Source: Andrena cerasifolii
Lineage: Eukaryota; Arthropoda; Insecta; Hymenoptera; Andrenidae
DNA length: 64,000 bases
NCBI RefSeq assembly: GCF_050908995.1
Contig: NW_027484929.1
Coordinates: 62,001-126,000 of the forward strand
Direction: 5' to 3'
Positions 46,501 through 58,373 of this stretch are shown here, piece after piece. A model generated the notes under the pieces. It saw only the letters and a program-made list of their open reading frames with translations. It ran no database searches and had not been told where the DNA came from. Position numbers and translations under genes: made by a program. Numbering within the stretch: position 1 is the stretch's first letter; the number at the start of each line of letters is the position of its first letter.

Positions 46501-49500
46501 TTGGAGAACAAATATTGAAAAACTGATATTGAAAAACCGATATTGAAAAACAAATATTGAAAAACCGATATTGAAAAACTTATATCGAAAAACTGATATT
46601 GCAAAACCGATATTGAAACCGATGTTAGAACCGATATTGAAAAACCGATATTGAAAAACAAATATTGAAAAACTGATATCGAAAAACCGATATTGGAGAA
46701 CAAATATTGAAAAACTGATATTGAAAAACAGATATTGAAAAACAAATATTGGAAAACTGATATTGAAAAACCGATATTCAAAAACAAATATTGAAAAACA
46801 AATATTGAAAAACTGATATCGAAAAACTGATATTGAAAAACCGATATTGAAAAACCGATATTGAAACCGATATTAGAACCGATATTGAAAAACCGATATT
46901 GAAAAACCTATATCGAAAAACTGATATTGAAAAACCGATATTGAAACCGATATTAGAAACGATATTCAAAAACCGATATTGGAGAACAAATATTGAAAAA
47001 CTGATATTGAAAAACCGATATTGAAAAACAAATATTGAAAAACCGATATTGAAAAACCGATATTGAAAAACCGATATTGAAAAACTTATATCGAAAAACT
47101 GATATTGCAAAACCGATATTGAAACCGATATTAGAACCGATATTGAAAAACAAACATTGAAAAACTGATATCGAATAACTGATATTGAGAAACTGATATT
47201 GCAAAACCGATATTGTTCTAAACCGATATTGAAAAACCGATATTGTAAAGCAAATATTGAAAAACTGATATCGAAAAACTGATATTGAAAAACCGATATT
47301 GAAAAACCGATATTGATAAACCGATATTGAAACCGATATTAGAACCGATATTGAAAAACAGATATTGAAAAACAAATTTTGAAAAACTGATATTGAAAAA
47401 CCGATATTCAAAAACAAATATTGAAAAACAAATATTGAAAAACTGATATCGAAAAACTGATATTGAAAAACCGATATTGAAAAACCGATATTGAAACCGA
47501 TATTAGAACCGATACTGAAAAACCGATATTGAAAAACAAATATTGAAAAACTGATATCGAAAAACCGATATTGGAGAACAAATATTGAAAAACTGATATT
47601 GAAAAACCAATATTGAAAAACAAATATTGAAAAACCGATATTGAAAAACCGATATTGAAAAACTTATATCGAAAAACTGATATTGAAAAACCGATATCGA
47701 AAAACTGATATTGAAAAACCGATATTGAAACCGATATTAGAACCGATATTGAAAAACCGATATTGAAAAACAAATATTGAAAAACTGATATCGAAAAACT
47801 GATATTGAAAAACCGATATTGAAACCGATATTAGAACCGATATTGAAAAACCGATATTGAAAAACAAATATTGAAAAACTGATATCGAAAAACTCATATT
47901 GAAAAACCGATATTGCAAAACCGATATTAAAACCGATATTAGAACCGATATTGAAAAACAAATATTGAAAAACTGATATCGAAAAACTGATATTGAAAAA
48001 CCGATATTGAAAAACCGATATTGAATCCGATATTAGAACCGATATTCAAAAACCGATATCGAAAAACTGATATTGAAAAACCGATATCGAAAAACTGATA
48101 TTGAAAAACCGATATTGAAACCGATATTAGAACCGATATTGAAAACCCGATATTGAAAAACAAATATTGAAAAACTGATATCGAAAAACTGATATTGCAA
48201 AACCGATATTGAAACCGATGTTAGAACCGATATTGAAAAACCGATATTGAAACCGATATTAGAACCGATATTCAAAAACCGATATTGGAGAACAAATATT
48301 GAAAAACTGATATTGAAAAACCGATATTGAAAAACCGATATTGAAAAACCGATATTGAAAAACCTATATCGAAAAACTGATATTGAAAAACCGATATTGA
48401 AACCGATATTAGAACCGATATTGAAAAACCGATATTGAAAAACAAATATTGAAAAACTGATATCGAAAAACTGATATTGAAAAACCGATATCGAAAAACT
48501 GATATTGCAAAACCGATATTGAAACCGATATTAGAACCGATATTGAAAAACCGATATTGAAAAACAAATATTGAAAAACTGATATCGAAAAACTGATATT
48601 GAAAAACCGATATTGAAACCGATATTAGAACCGATATTGAAAAACCGATATTGAAAAACAAATATTGAAAAACTGATATCGAAAAACCGATATTGGAGAA
48701 CAAATATTGAAAAACTGATATTGAAAAACCGATATTGAAAAACCGATATTGAATCCGATATTAGAACCGATATTCAAAAACCGATATCGAAAAACTGATA
48801 TTGAAAAACCGATATCGAAAAACTGATATTGAAAAACCGATATTGAAACCGATATTAGAACCGATATTGAAAACCCGATATTGAAAAACAAATATTGAAA
48901 AACTGATATCGAAAAACTGATATTGCAAAACCGATATTGAAACCGATGTTAGAACCGATATTGAAAAACCGATATTGAAAAACAAATATTGAAAAACTGA
49001 TATCGAAAAACTGATATTGAGAAACTGATATTGCAAAACCGATATTGTTCTAAACCGATATTGAAAAACCGATATTGAAACCGATATTAGAACCGATATT
49101 GAAAAACCGATATTGAAAAACAAATATTGAAAAACTGATATCGAAAAACTGATATTGAAAAACCGATATCGAAAAACTGATATTGCAAAACCGATATTGA
49201 AACCGATATTAGAACCGATATTGAAAAACAAATATTGAAAAACAGATATCGAAAAACTGATATTGCAAAACCGATATTGAAACCGATGTTAGAACCGATA
49301 TTGAAAAACCGATATTGAAAAACAAATATTGAAAAACTGATATCGAAAAACTGATATTGAGAAACTGATATTGCAAAACCGATATTGTTCTAAACCGATA
49401 TTGAAAAACCGATATTGTAAAGCAAATATTGAAAAACTGATATCGAAAAACTGATATTGAAAAACCGATATCGAAAAACTGATATTGAAAAACCGATATT

Positions 49501-52500
49501 GAAACCGATATTAGAACCGATATTGAAAAACCGATATTGAAAAACCTATATAGAAAAACTGATATTGAAAAACCGATATTGAAACCGATATTAGAACCGA
49601 TATTCAAAAACCGATATTGGAGAACAAATATTGAAAAACAAATATTGAAAAACCGATATTGAAAAACCGATATTGAATCCGATATTAGAACCGATATTCA
49701 AAAACCGATATTGAAAAACCGATATTGAAACCGATATTAGAACCGATATTCAAAAACCGATATCGAAAAACTGATATTGAAAAACCGATATTGAAAAACA
49801 AATATTGAAAAACCGATATTGAAAAACCGATATTGAAAAACCGATATTGAAAAACTTATATCGAAAAACTGATATTGCAAAACCGATATTGAAACCGATG
49901 TTAGAACCGATATTGAAAAACCGATATTGAAAAACAAATATTGAAAAACTGATATCGAAAAACTGATATTGAGAAACTGATATTGCAAAACCGATATTGT
50001 TCTAAACCGATATTGAAAAACCGATATTGTAAAGCAAATATTGAAAAACTGATATCGAAAAACTGATATTGAAAAACCGATATTGAAAAACCGATATTGA
50101 AAAACCGATATTGAAACCGATATTAGAACCGATATTGAAAAACCGATATTGAAAAACAAATATTGAAAAACTGATATCGAAAAACTGATATTGAGAAACT
50201 GATATTGCAAAACCGATATTGAAAAACCGATATTGTAAAGCAAATATTGAAAAACTGATATTGAAAAACCGATATTGAAAAGCCGATATTGAATCCGATA
50301 TTAGAACCGATATTCAAAAACCGATATGAGAACAAAACCGATTAGAACCGATATTGAAAAACCGATATTGAAAAACAAATATTGAAAAACCGATATTGAA
50401 AAACCGATATTGAATCCGATATTAGAACCGATATTCAAAACCGATATTGGAGAACAAATATTGAAAAACTGATATTGAAAAACCGATATTGAAAAACCGA
50501 TATTGAAAAACCGATATTGAAACCGAGAAAAACAAATATTGAAAAACCGATATCGAAAAACCGATATTGAAAACCATATTGAAAAACAAATATCGATATT
50601 AGAACCGATATTCAAAAACCGATATCGAAAAACTGATATTGAAAAACCGATATTGAAAAACAAATATTGAAAAACCGATATCGAAAAACCGATATTGAAA
50701 AACCGATATTGAAAAACAAATATTGAAAAACTGATATCGAAAAACTGATATTGAGAAACTGATATTGCAAAACCGATATTGTTCTAAACCGATATTGAAA
50801 AACCGATATTGTAAAGCAAATATTGAAAAACTGATATCGAAAAACTGATATTGAAAAACCGATATTGAAAAACCGATATTGAATCCGATATTAGAACCGA
50901 TATTGAAAAACCGATATTGAAAAACCGATATTGAAAAACCGATATTGAAAAACCGATATTGAAAAACCTATATCGAAAAACTGATATTGAATAACCGATA
51001 TTGAAACCGATATTAGAACCGATATTGAAAAACCGATATTGAAAAACAAATATTGAAAAAATGATATCGAAAAACTGATATTGAAAAACCGATATCGAAA
51101 AACTGATATTGCAAAACCGATATTGAAACCGATATTAGAACCGATATTGAAAAACAAATATTGAAAAACTGATATCGAAAAACTGATATTGAAAAACCGA
51201 TATTGAAAAACCGATATTGAAAAACCGATATTGAAAAACAAATATTGAAAAACTGATATCGAAAAACTGATATTGAAAAACCGATATTGCAAAACCGATA
51301 TTGAAACCGATATTAGAACCGATATTCAAAAACCGATATTGAAAAACTTATATCGAAAAACTGATATTGCAAAACCGATATTGAAACCGATGTTAGAACC
51401 GATATTGAAAAACCGATATTGAAAAACCGATATTGAAAAACCGATATTGAAAAACCGATATTGAAAAACTTATATCGAAAAACTGATATTGCAAAACCGA
51501 TATTGAAACCGATGTTAGAACCGATATTGAAAAACCGATATTAAAAAACAAATATTGAAAAACTGATATCGAAAAACCGATATTGGAGAACAAATATTGA
51601 AAAACTGATATTGAAAAACCAATATTGAAAAACAAATATTGAAAAACCGATATTGAAAAACCGATATTGAAAAACAAATATTGAAAAACTGATATCGAAA
51701 AACTGATATTGAAAAACCGATATCGAAAAACTGATATTGCAAAACCGATATTGAAACCGATATTAGAACCGATATTGAAAAACAAATATTGAAAAACAGA
51801 TATCGAAAAACTGATATTGCAAAACCGATATTGAAACCGATGTTAGAACCGATATTGAAAAACCGATATTGAAAAACAAATATTGAAAAACTGATATCGA
51901 AAAACTGATATTGAGAAACTGATATTGCAAAACCGATATTGTTCTAAACCGATATTGAAAAACCGATATTGTAAAGCAAATATTGAAAAACTGATATCGA
52001 AAAACTGATATTGAAAAACCGATATCGAAAAACTGATATTGAAAAACCGATATTGAAACCGATATTAGAACCGATATTGAAAAACCGATATTGAAAAACC
52101 TATATCGAAAAACTGATATTGAAAAAACCGATATTGAAACCGATATTAGAACCGATATTCAAAACCGATATTGGAGAACAAATATTGAAAAACAAATATT
52201 GAAAAACCGATATTGAAAAACCGATATTGAATCCGATATTAGAACCGATATTCAAAAACCGATATTGAAAAACCGATATTGAAACCGATAATAGAACCGA
52301 TATTCAAAAACCGATATCGAAAAACTGATATTGAAAAACCGATATTGAAAAACAAATATTGAAAAACCGATATTGAAAAACCGATATTGAAAAACCGATA
52401 TTGAAAAACTTATATCGAAAAACTGATATTGCAAAACCGATATTGAAACCGATGTTAGAACCGATATTGAAAAACAAATATTGAAAAACTGATATCGAAA

Positions 52501-55472
52501 AACTGATATTGAGAAACTGATATTGCAAAACCGATATTGTTCTAAACCGATATTGAAAAACCGATATTGTAAAGCAAATATTGAAAAACTGATATCGAAA
52601 AACTGATATTGAAAAACCGATATTGAAAAACCGATATTGAAAAACCGATATTGAAACCGATATTAGAACCGATATTGAAAAACCGATATTGAAAAACAAA
52701 TATTGAAAAACTGATATCGAAAAACTGATATTGAGAAACTGATATTGCAAAACCGATATTGTTCTAAACCGATATTGAAAAACCGATATTGTAAAGCAAA
52801 TATTGAAAAACTGATATTGAAAAACCGATATTGAAAAGCCGATATTGAATCCGATATTAGAACCGATATTCAAAACCGATATTGGAGAACAAATATTGAA
52901 AATCTTATATCGAAAAACTGATATTGCAAAACCGATATTGAAACCGATGTTAGAACCGATATTGAAAAACCGATATTGAAAACAAATATTGAAAAACCGA
53001 TATTGAAAAACCGATATTGAATCCGATATTAGAACCGATATTCAAAAACCGATATTGGAGAACAAATATTGAAAAACTGATATTGAAAAACCGATATTGA
53101 AAAACCGATATTGAAAAACCGATATTGAAACCGATATTAGAACCGATATTCAAAAACCGATATCGAAAAACTGATATTGAAAAACCGATATTGAAAAACA
53201 AATATTGAAAAACCGATATTGAAAACCGATATTGAAAAACCGATATTGAAAAACTTATATCGAAAAACTGATATTGCAAAACCGATATTGAAACCGATGT
53301 TAGAACCGATATTGAAAAACCGATATTGAAAAACAAATATTGAAAAACTGATATCGAAAAACAGATATTGAGAAACTGATATTGCAAAACCGATATTGTT
53401 CTAAACCGATATTGAAAAACCGATATTGTAAAGCAAATATTGAAAAACTGATATCGAAAAACTGATATTGAAAAACCGATATTGAAAAACCGATATTGAA
53501 AAACCGATATTGAAACCGATATTAGAACCGATATTGAAAAACCGATATTAGAACCGATATTGAAAAACCGATATTGAAAAACAAATATTGAAAAACTGAT
53601 ATCGAAAAACTGATATTGAGAAACTGATATTGCAAAACCGATATTGTTCTAAACCGATATTGAAAAACCGATATTGTAAAACAAATATTGAAAAACTGAT
53701 ATTGAAAAACCGATATTGAAAAGCCGATATTGAATCCGATATTAGAACCGATATTCAAAAACCGATATTGGAGAACAAATATTGAAAAACTGATATTGAA
53801 AAACCGATATTGAAAAACCGATATTGAAAAACCGATATTGAAAAACCTATATCGAAAAACTGATATTGAAAAACCGATGTTGAAACCGATATTAGAACCG
53901 ATATTGAAAAACCGATATTGAAAAACAAATATTGAAAAACTGTTATCGAAAAACTGATATTGAAAAACCGATATTGCAAAACCGATATTGAAACCGATAT
54001 TAGAACCGATATTGAAAAACCGATATTGAAAAACCGATATTGAAAAACTTATATCGAAAAACTGATATTGCAAAACCGATATTGAAACCGATATTAGAAC
54101 CGATATTGAAAAACAAACATTGAAAAACTGATATCGAATAACTGATATTGAGAAACTGATATTGCAAAACCGATATTGTTCTAAACCGATATTGAAAAAC
54201 CGATATTGTAAAGCAAATATTGAAAAACCGATATTGAAACCGATATTAGAACCGATATTGAAAAACCGATATTGAAAAACAAATATTGAAAATCTGATAT
54301 CGAAAAACTGATATTGAGAAACTGATATTGCAAAACCGATATTGTTCTAAACCGATATTGAAAAACCGATATTGTAAAGCAAATATTGAAAAACTGATAT
54401 CGAAAAACTGATATTGAAAAACCGATATTGAAAAACCGATATTGAAAAACCGATATTGAAATCTTATATCGAAAAACTGATATTGCAAAACCGATATTGA
54501 AACCGATATTAGAACCGATATTGAAAAACCGATATTGAAAAACAAATATTGAAAAACTGATATCGAAAAACTGATATTGAAAAACCGATATTGAAAAACC
54601 GATATTGATAAACCGATATTGAAACCGATATTAGAACCGATATTGAAAAACAGATATTGAAAAACAAATATTGAAAAACTGATATTGAAAAACCGATATT
54701 CAAAAACAAATATTGAAAAACAAATGTTGAAAAACTGATATCGAAAAACTGATATTGAAAAACCGATATTGAAAAACCGATATTGAAACCGATATTAGAA
54801 CCGATATTGAAAAACCTATATCGAAAAACTGATATTGAAAAACCGATATTGAAACCGATATTAGAACCGATATTCAAAAACCGATATTGTAAAGCAAATA
54901 TTGAAAAACTGATATCGAAAAACTGATATTGAAAAACCGATATTGAAAAACCGATATTGAATCCGATATTAGAACCGATATTGAAAAACCGATATTGAAA
55001 AACCGATATTGAAAAACCGATATTGAAAAACCGATATTGAAAAACCTATATCGAAAAACTGATATTGAAAAACCGATATTGAAACCGATATTAGAACCGA
55101 TATTGAAAAACCGATATTGAAAAACAAATATTGAAAAAATGATATCGAAAAACTGATATTGAAAAACCGATATCGAAAAACTGATATTGCAAACCGATAT
55201 TGAAACCGATATTAGAACCGATATTGAAAAACAAATATTGAAAAACTGATATCGAAAAACTGATATTGAAAAACCGATATTGAAAAACCGATATTGAAAA
55301 ACCGATATTGAAAAACCGATATTGAAAAACCGATATTGAAAAACCTATATCGAAAAACTGATATTGAAAAACCGATATTGAAACCGATATTAGAACCGAT
55401 ATTGAAAAACCGATATTGAAAAACAAATATTGAAAAAAATGATATCGAAAAACTGATATTGAAAAACCGATA

Positions 55473-55476
55473 TCGA
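55473..55476. repeat. Target-site duplication TCGA, left copy
   Basis: TCGA lies directly before the 5' LTR and again at 63670-63673, directly after the 3' LTR. Four bases is the same length as the TTGT duplication of the solo LTR and is usual for Gypsy integrases. Confidence 0.88.
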
Positions 55477-55704
55477 TGTTACGTATGTGGATCTTTCCCC
55501 ATACGCCGCTCTCAACCACTTTTCGAGCTCGCGTCTACGAAGGGAAAACGCCCTAAAAATCCTTTTGCTTATCACATACCACTAAGGGGGGTCATGATCT
55601 CGACCATCTGGATCACGACCATGGGAACGGGAGTGACACGACGACGACCCCGAAGAATTTCCTTATATGGAAATTTCAAATGCATCCCCACTCATTTTTG
55701 GGAC

Positions 55705-55712
55705 TATATAAA
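55705..55712 (+). promoter_or_regulatory. TATA box of 5' LTR
   Basis: TATATAAA follows a GC-containing stretch and is the only good TATA box in the LTR. It would set the transcription start of the element at about 55735-55745. The start itself was not identified. Confidence 0.75.
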
Positions 55713-56131
55713 CCCTTTGGTTTCTACCCTCTGCGGTTAAAAGCAGTACAGTTACGCGTAGAGTAACGTTGTGTCACGCTCGTACCGAGTCGGTTGAATT
55801 CAGTAAGATCGAGCTAAAGTCTCTGTCGGAATCACAGTTGATCCCATAGAATCCGCGAGTTCGGTTTACATTCTATTGGACACTTTGTAATAGCCGCTCG
55901 TACGCCCCGCATCGCCAGTGCGTCAACACCGAGCAAATTAGTGGTAATTTTCACACATTTATTACACTATTTAATCGCGACATTCACATTTGTACCAACT
56001 AATCTTGAATACACGAATGGTGTTCACTTCTAAATCGAGTTGATTCGTTAAACCCATCTTTTACCCAGCGATCCTTATTAAACTTAGTAGCGCTCACCCA
56101 CTGATACAACTTTACCGCTCGAGTTGTATCA

Positions 56132-56223
56132 AATAAAAATTAAGAGTTACGAGGCATTAATAACATTTCCCGCGACTCCCTGATCTAGCATCAGGTTAGT
56201 TAGCAACCTTTCATCCAAATAAA
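56132..56223 (+). terminator. Candidate poly(A) signals in LTR (two AATAAA)
   Basis: AATAAA occurs at 56132-56137 and again at 56218-56223. In the 3' LTR the counterparts are 63059-63064 and 63145-63150, where they would act on the element transcript. Which one is used cannot be told. The first hairpin unit lies between the two. Confidence 0.5.
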
Positions 56224-56653
56224 GGAATTTTACCAACCTAGTGGCTCCCCGATTTCGCATCGGGTTCGTCCACGTGTAACCCTCCTACGGCTCCCTGATT
56301 TCGCATCAGGTTCGTCCGTATCCTACAGCTCCCTGGTTTCGCACCAGGTTCGTCTGTAAGTCTACCAACCTCCGAACAGCTCCCTGGTTTCGCACCAGGT
56401 TCGTCTGTGAATAATCCAACCTCCTAACAGCTCCTCGACTTCGCGTCGAGTTCGTCTGTGAACATCATCCTAGTGACACCCCGATTTCGCATCGGGTTCG
56501 TTCACGACGTTTCACCCTCCTGCGGCTCCCTGATTTCAAATCAGGTTCGTCCGCGCTTGACTCCATTCCTAGAGGCTCCCTGATTTCGCATCAGGTTCGT
56601 CCTCGCCGTCAATAATCCAAGCGGCTCCCTGATTTCGCATCAGGTTCGTCCGT
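56172..56653 (+). repeat. Array of ten covarying two-stem hairpins in the LTR
   Basis: Ten units each read: outer stem of 4-5 bp, CTC, inner stem of 6 bp, loop TTCGC, inner stem, TTCGT, outer stem. Inner stems occupy 56179-56195, 56248-56264, 56294-56310, 56332-56348, 56383-56399, 56434-56450, 56480-56496, 56529-56545, 56579-56595 and 56628-56644. Inner arms are CCTGAT/ATCAGG, CCCGAT/ATCGGG, CCTGGT/ACCAGG or CTCGAC/GTCGAG. Outer arms are GTGG/CCAC, ACGG/CCGT, ACAG/CTGT, GTGA/TCAC, GCGG/CCGC or GAGG/CCTC. Unit 1 is degenerate (loop CTAGC, TTAGT, one outer mismatch). Unit 7 has CAC for CTC. Unit 8 has loop TTCAA. Spacing between units is irregular. The role is unknown; packaging, translation control or protein binding are possible. 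Confidence 0.9.
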
Positions 56654-56742
56654 GCACCTTACTAACAAATTCGTTAACCATATTCCTTGGGAAATACCCT
56701 TCTCGCCGGCCTCTCGCGTTGCCGCAGCCCCGGCTCGTAACA

Positions 56743-56880
56743 GAACTGGTGACAGCGGTGGGATGCTACTGCATTAGAATCGCCGTAAAATTTGGTTTTT
56801 AAATACGTTAAAATCACTCGTAATTTATTATTGACAATATACTAGTTTTCGCTAGTCAAGTCACTTAAGAAAGTTTCAAA
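56743..56880 (+). other. Leader between 5' LTR and gag
   Basis: These 138 bases hold the primer binding site and an AT-rich leader with no open frame of note. The gag ATG at 56881 is preceded by TTCAAA, so an A is at -3, a favourable context for initiation. Confidence 0.8.
56747..56764 (+). other. Primer binding site, tRNA-Leu type
   Basis: TGGTGACAGCGGTGGGAT begins four bases after the LTR end. Its complement ends in CCA preceded by CACCGCTGT, which fits the 3' end of animal tRNA-Leu (from memory, one mismatch to a human leucine tRNA ending in CCGCTGCCACCA). It primes minus-strand DNA synthesis. The exact tRNA of the host is not known to me. Confidence 0.75.
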
Positions 56881-58107
56881 ATGACAAGCACACAGGCTAA
56901 CGTCTCTTCTAACGACATTATGAACCTGACAGTTTCAATTGCAAACTCAATGTCGCTTTTGACGCAACGGACATGTATACAGAACATTACTATGTCAATT
57001 CCAACCTTCGACGGTGAAAGTCCACCCTTGACGCGCTTTGCACAAAATGTGGAAGACGGGTTAACTTTGATTCCTGAGGGTACGGAAGCTGAGTATCTTG
57101 CGATAATTTTAACAAAACTGATCGGTCCGGCACGTAGGTGCACGTTAGAGCACAAATTCAACTCTGTTAAGACATTAGTCCAACATTTGAAAAAGAGATT
57201 CGCGCCGGGAAGAAGTTTGTCATACTTCCAAGTAGAAATCGCGAAATTACATATTCGTGAAGGAGAAAGTCTGCGACAATACGTCGACAGGACCAGTCAT
57301 CTCGTTTATTGTGCGCGCGGAGCTATTCGGGAAAGATATCTGGATCATGCTGAAGACTTCGTCAAAGAAATGGAAAAGGACGTTAAAGAAAACTTCATCG
57401 ATGGTTTACCAGATCGAATTTCCCGGAAAGTGTCGGCTCAAACTCAAGACATCAAAACACTTGAACAAGCTTACGACGCCGTGCTCCAGATAGACAGAAA
57501 ATTAAGGAATCGGCGACAGTCGCCCCGTAATGATTCACCCTCCAGGTGGTCTCGTCGAGAACATTACGCTGAAGATTCTCGCCACAACGACCGTCAAGTG
57601 TCGTATCCACATTCTCCAAGTAGGTACGACGAAAACAGGGATCGGTCTACAAGAACATCTGGTTTTGAAGAGGAACGAGAAGGACGGACACGTACGACGG
57701 CCTGGACTTTGCGTCACCGGAGCCCCTCGAAATCCCCTTCTTATCGCTCCGACTCATCGTACGCAGATGATGGAGAAAAACATTATTCCATCTTAAAAAA
57801 TCCCGATAAAAATCGCAAGCCGAGTTTATACTGCTGGCATTGCGGTACGACCGGACATGACGGAAAATCCTGTAGGAAACATCCGCGTAGTCCGAGATAT
57901 CAACGAGACTCGCGAGATTCATCTGTCGAATCTAACAAGTCTTTAAACTTCGATCGCGCTCAACGTATAGGCGACACGATGAGCGGAAACAAAGAAGCTC
58001 GCCAAAGGACAGTCCGCTTCGAAGAGGAAACCTCGTCAAGGAAGCACCTGCCCCACGCATCAAAACCAAGGTTCCAGAACTGGAGTCAGGAACGGGAGAA
58101 TTCTTAA
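56881..58107 (+). CDS. gag: Gag polyprotein of Gypsy element
   Basis: The frame gives 408 residues from an ATG in good context to a TAA. Residues about 40-200 have the pattern of a retrotransposon capsid domain (PTFDGES near residue 41, later QYVDR and FIDGLP). Residues about 215-310 are rich in Arg, Ser and Asp, resembling an SR-type basic tail. A CCHC zinc knuckle follows at C318-x2-C321-x4-H326-x4-C331, the nucleocapsid signature that binds RNA. Gag would form the cytoplasmic particle. The pol frame (-1 relative to gag) opens at 57936 and overlaps the gag end by 172 bases, which suggests -1 frameshifting for Gag-Pol. I saw no clear canonical slippery heptamer in the overlap. Confidence 0.93.
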   Translation: MTSTQANVSSNDIMNLTVSIANSMSLLTQRTCIQNITMSIPTFDGESPPLTRFAQNVEDGLTLIPEGTEAEYLAIILTKLIGPARRCTLEHKFNSVKTLVQHLKKRFAPGRSLSYFQVEIAKLHIREGESLRQYVDRTSHLVYCARGAIRERYLDHAEDFVKEMEKDVKENFIDGLPDRISRKVSAQTQDIKTLEQAYDAVLQIDRKLRNRRQSPRNDSPSRWSRREHYAEDSRHNDRQVSYPHSPSRYDENRDRSTRTSGFEEEREGRTRTTAWTLRHRSPSKSPSYRSDSSYADDGEKHYSILKNPDKNRKPSLYCWHCGTTGHDGKSCRKHPRSPRYQRDSRDSSVESNKSLNFDRAQRIGDTMSGNKEARQRTVRFEEETSSRKHLPHASKPRFQNWSQERENS

Positions 58108-58373
58108 TTGATGGCGGAGCATCCGTAAATTTAGTAGTTATTACCGCCCTGGGAGAAAATGCTACGATAAACTCTCGGGAAGAAATTGAATTAACTGGAA
58201 TTACAACTAATCCAATTCATACATTAGGAACAACAATTCTTCACATCCACGAAGCTCCCGCACTTTTCTATGTGGTAAAAGAGCTTGCAATAGAGGCAGA
58301 CGGACTAATAGGAAGCCCATTTTTAAAACAGGAGGAGGCCGAAATTCCTATTACCATGGGACTTTGGTATTAA
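57936..58373 (+). pseudogene. pol: pol segment 1: aspartic protease
   Basis: The open frame lies -1 to gag, free of stops from 57936 to a TAA at 58371-58373. The active-site region reads FLIDGGASVNLV at about 58101-58136, the place where retroviral-type proteases have Asp-Ser/Thr-Gly-Ala; here Gly stands where Ser/Thr is usual. The second conserved block GLIGSPFL lies at about 58302-58325. Protease would cut Gag and Gag-Pol inside the particle. The frame appears to end early through a one-base loss in the C run at about 58354-58355, after which the coding sense continues in the next frame. No initiator is expected, since it is made as a fusion with Gag. Confidence 0.75.

Larger units (their letters stand above)
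15723..55476. repeat. Satellite array, ~14-bp monomer (right part)
   Basis: This continues the same satellite after the solo LTR, with the same monomer set. Bases 15723-15726 are the right TTGT duplication. It contains locally amplified higher-order units (192 bp, 1.72 kb) and long blocks repeated at offsets of 14352 and 15368. It ends in GATATCGA directly before the retrotransposon. The longest minus-strand open frame (29458-31350) is only the repeating translation of the monomer in three phases and is not called as a gene. Confidence 0.97.
55477..56742 (+). repeat. 5' LTR
   Basis: The LTR runs from TGTTACG to CGTAACA, 1266 bp, and appears identical base for base to the 3' LTR at 62404-63669. 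It contains a TATA box, two candidate poly(A) signals and an array of ten hairpins near its 3' end. If transcription starts about 30 bases after the TATA box and the poly(A) signals are used, R would be about 400-500 bases and the hairpins would fall in U5 or late R, hence in the leader of the genomic RNA. Identical LTRs mean recent insertion or later gene conversion. Confidence 0.97.

Noticed and set aside
1..55476. Centromere-protein box similar to a CENP-B box
   Set aside because: I looked for the TTCG...CGGGA pattern and did not see it. Centromeric function cannot be claimed from the sequence.
56179..56644. tRNA or tRNA-like genes suggested by CAGGTTCGTCC in the LTR hairpins
   Set aside because: The pieces resemble a T arm only superficially. 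There is no cloverleaf, no anticodon arm and no box A.
57936..58107. Canonical -1 slippery heptamer in the gag/pol overlap
   Set aside because: Candidate runs (around 57988, 58026 and 58062) do not satisfy the X XXY YYZ pattern in the gag frame.
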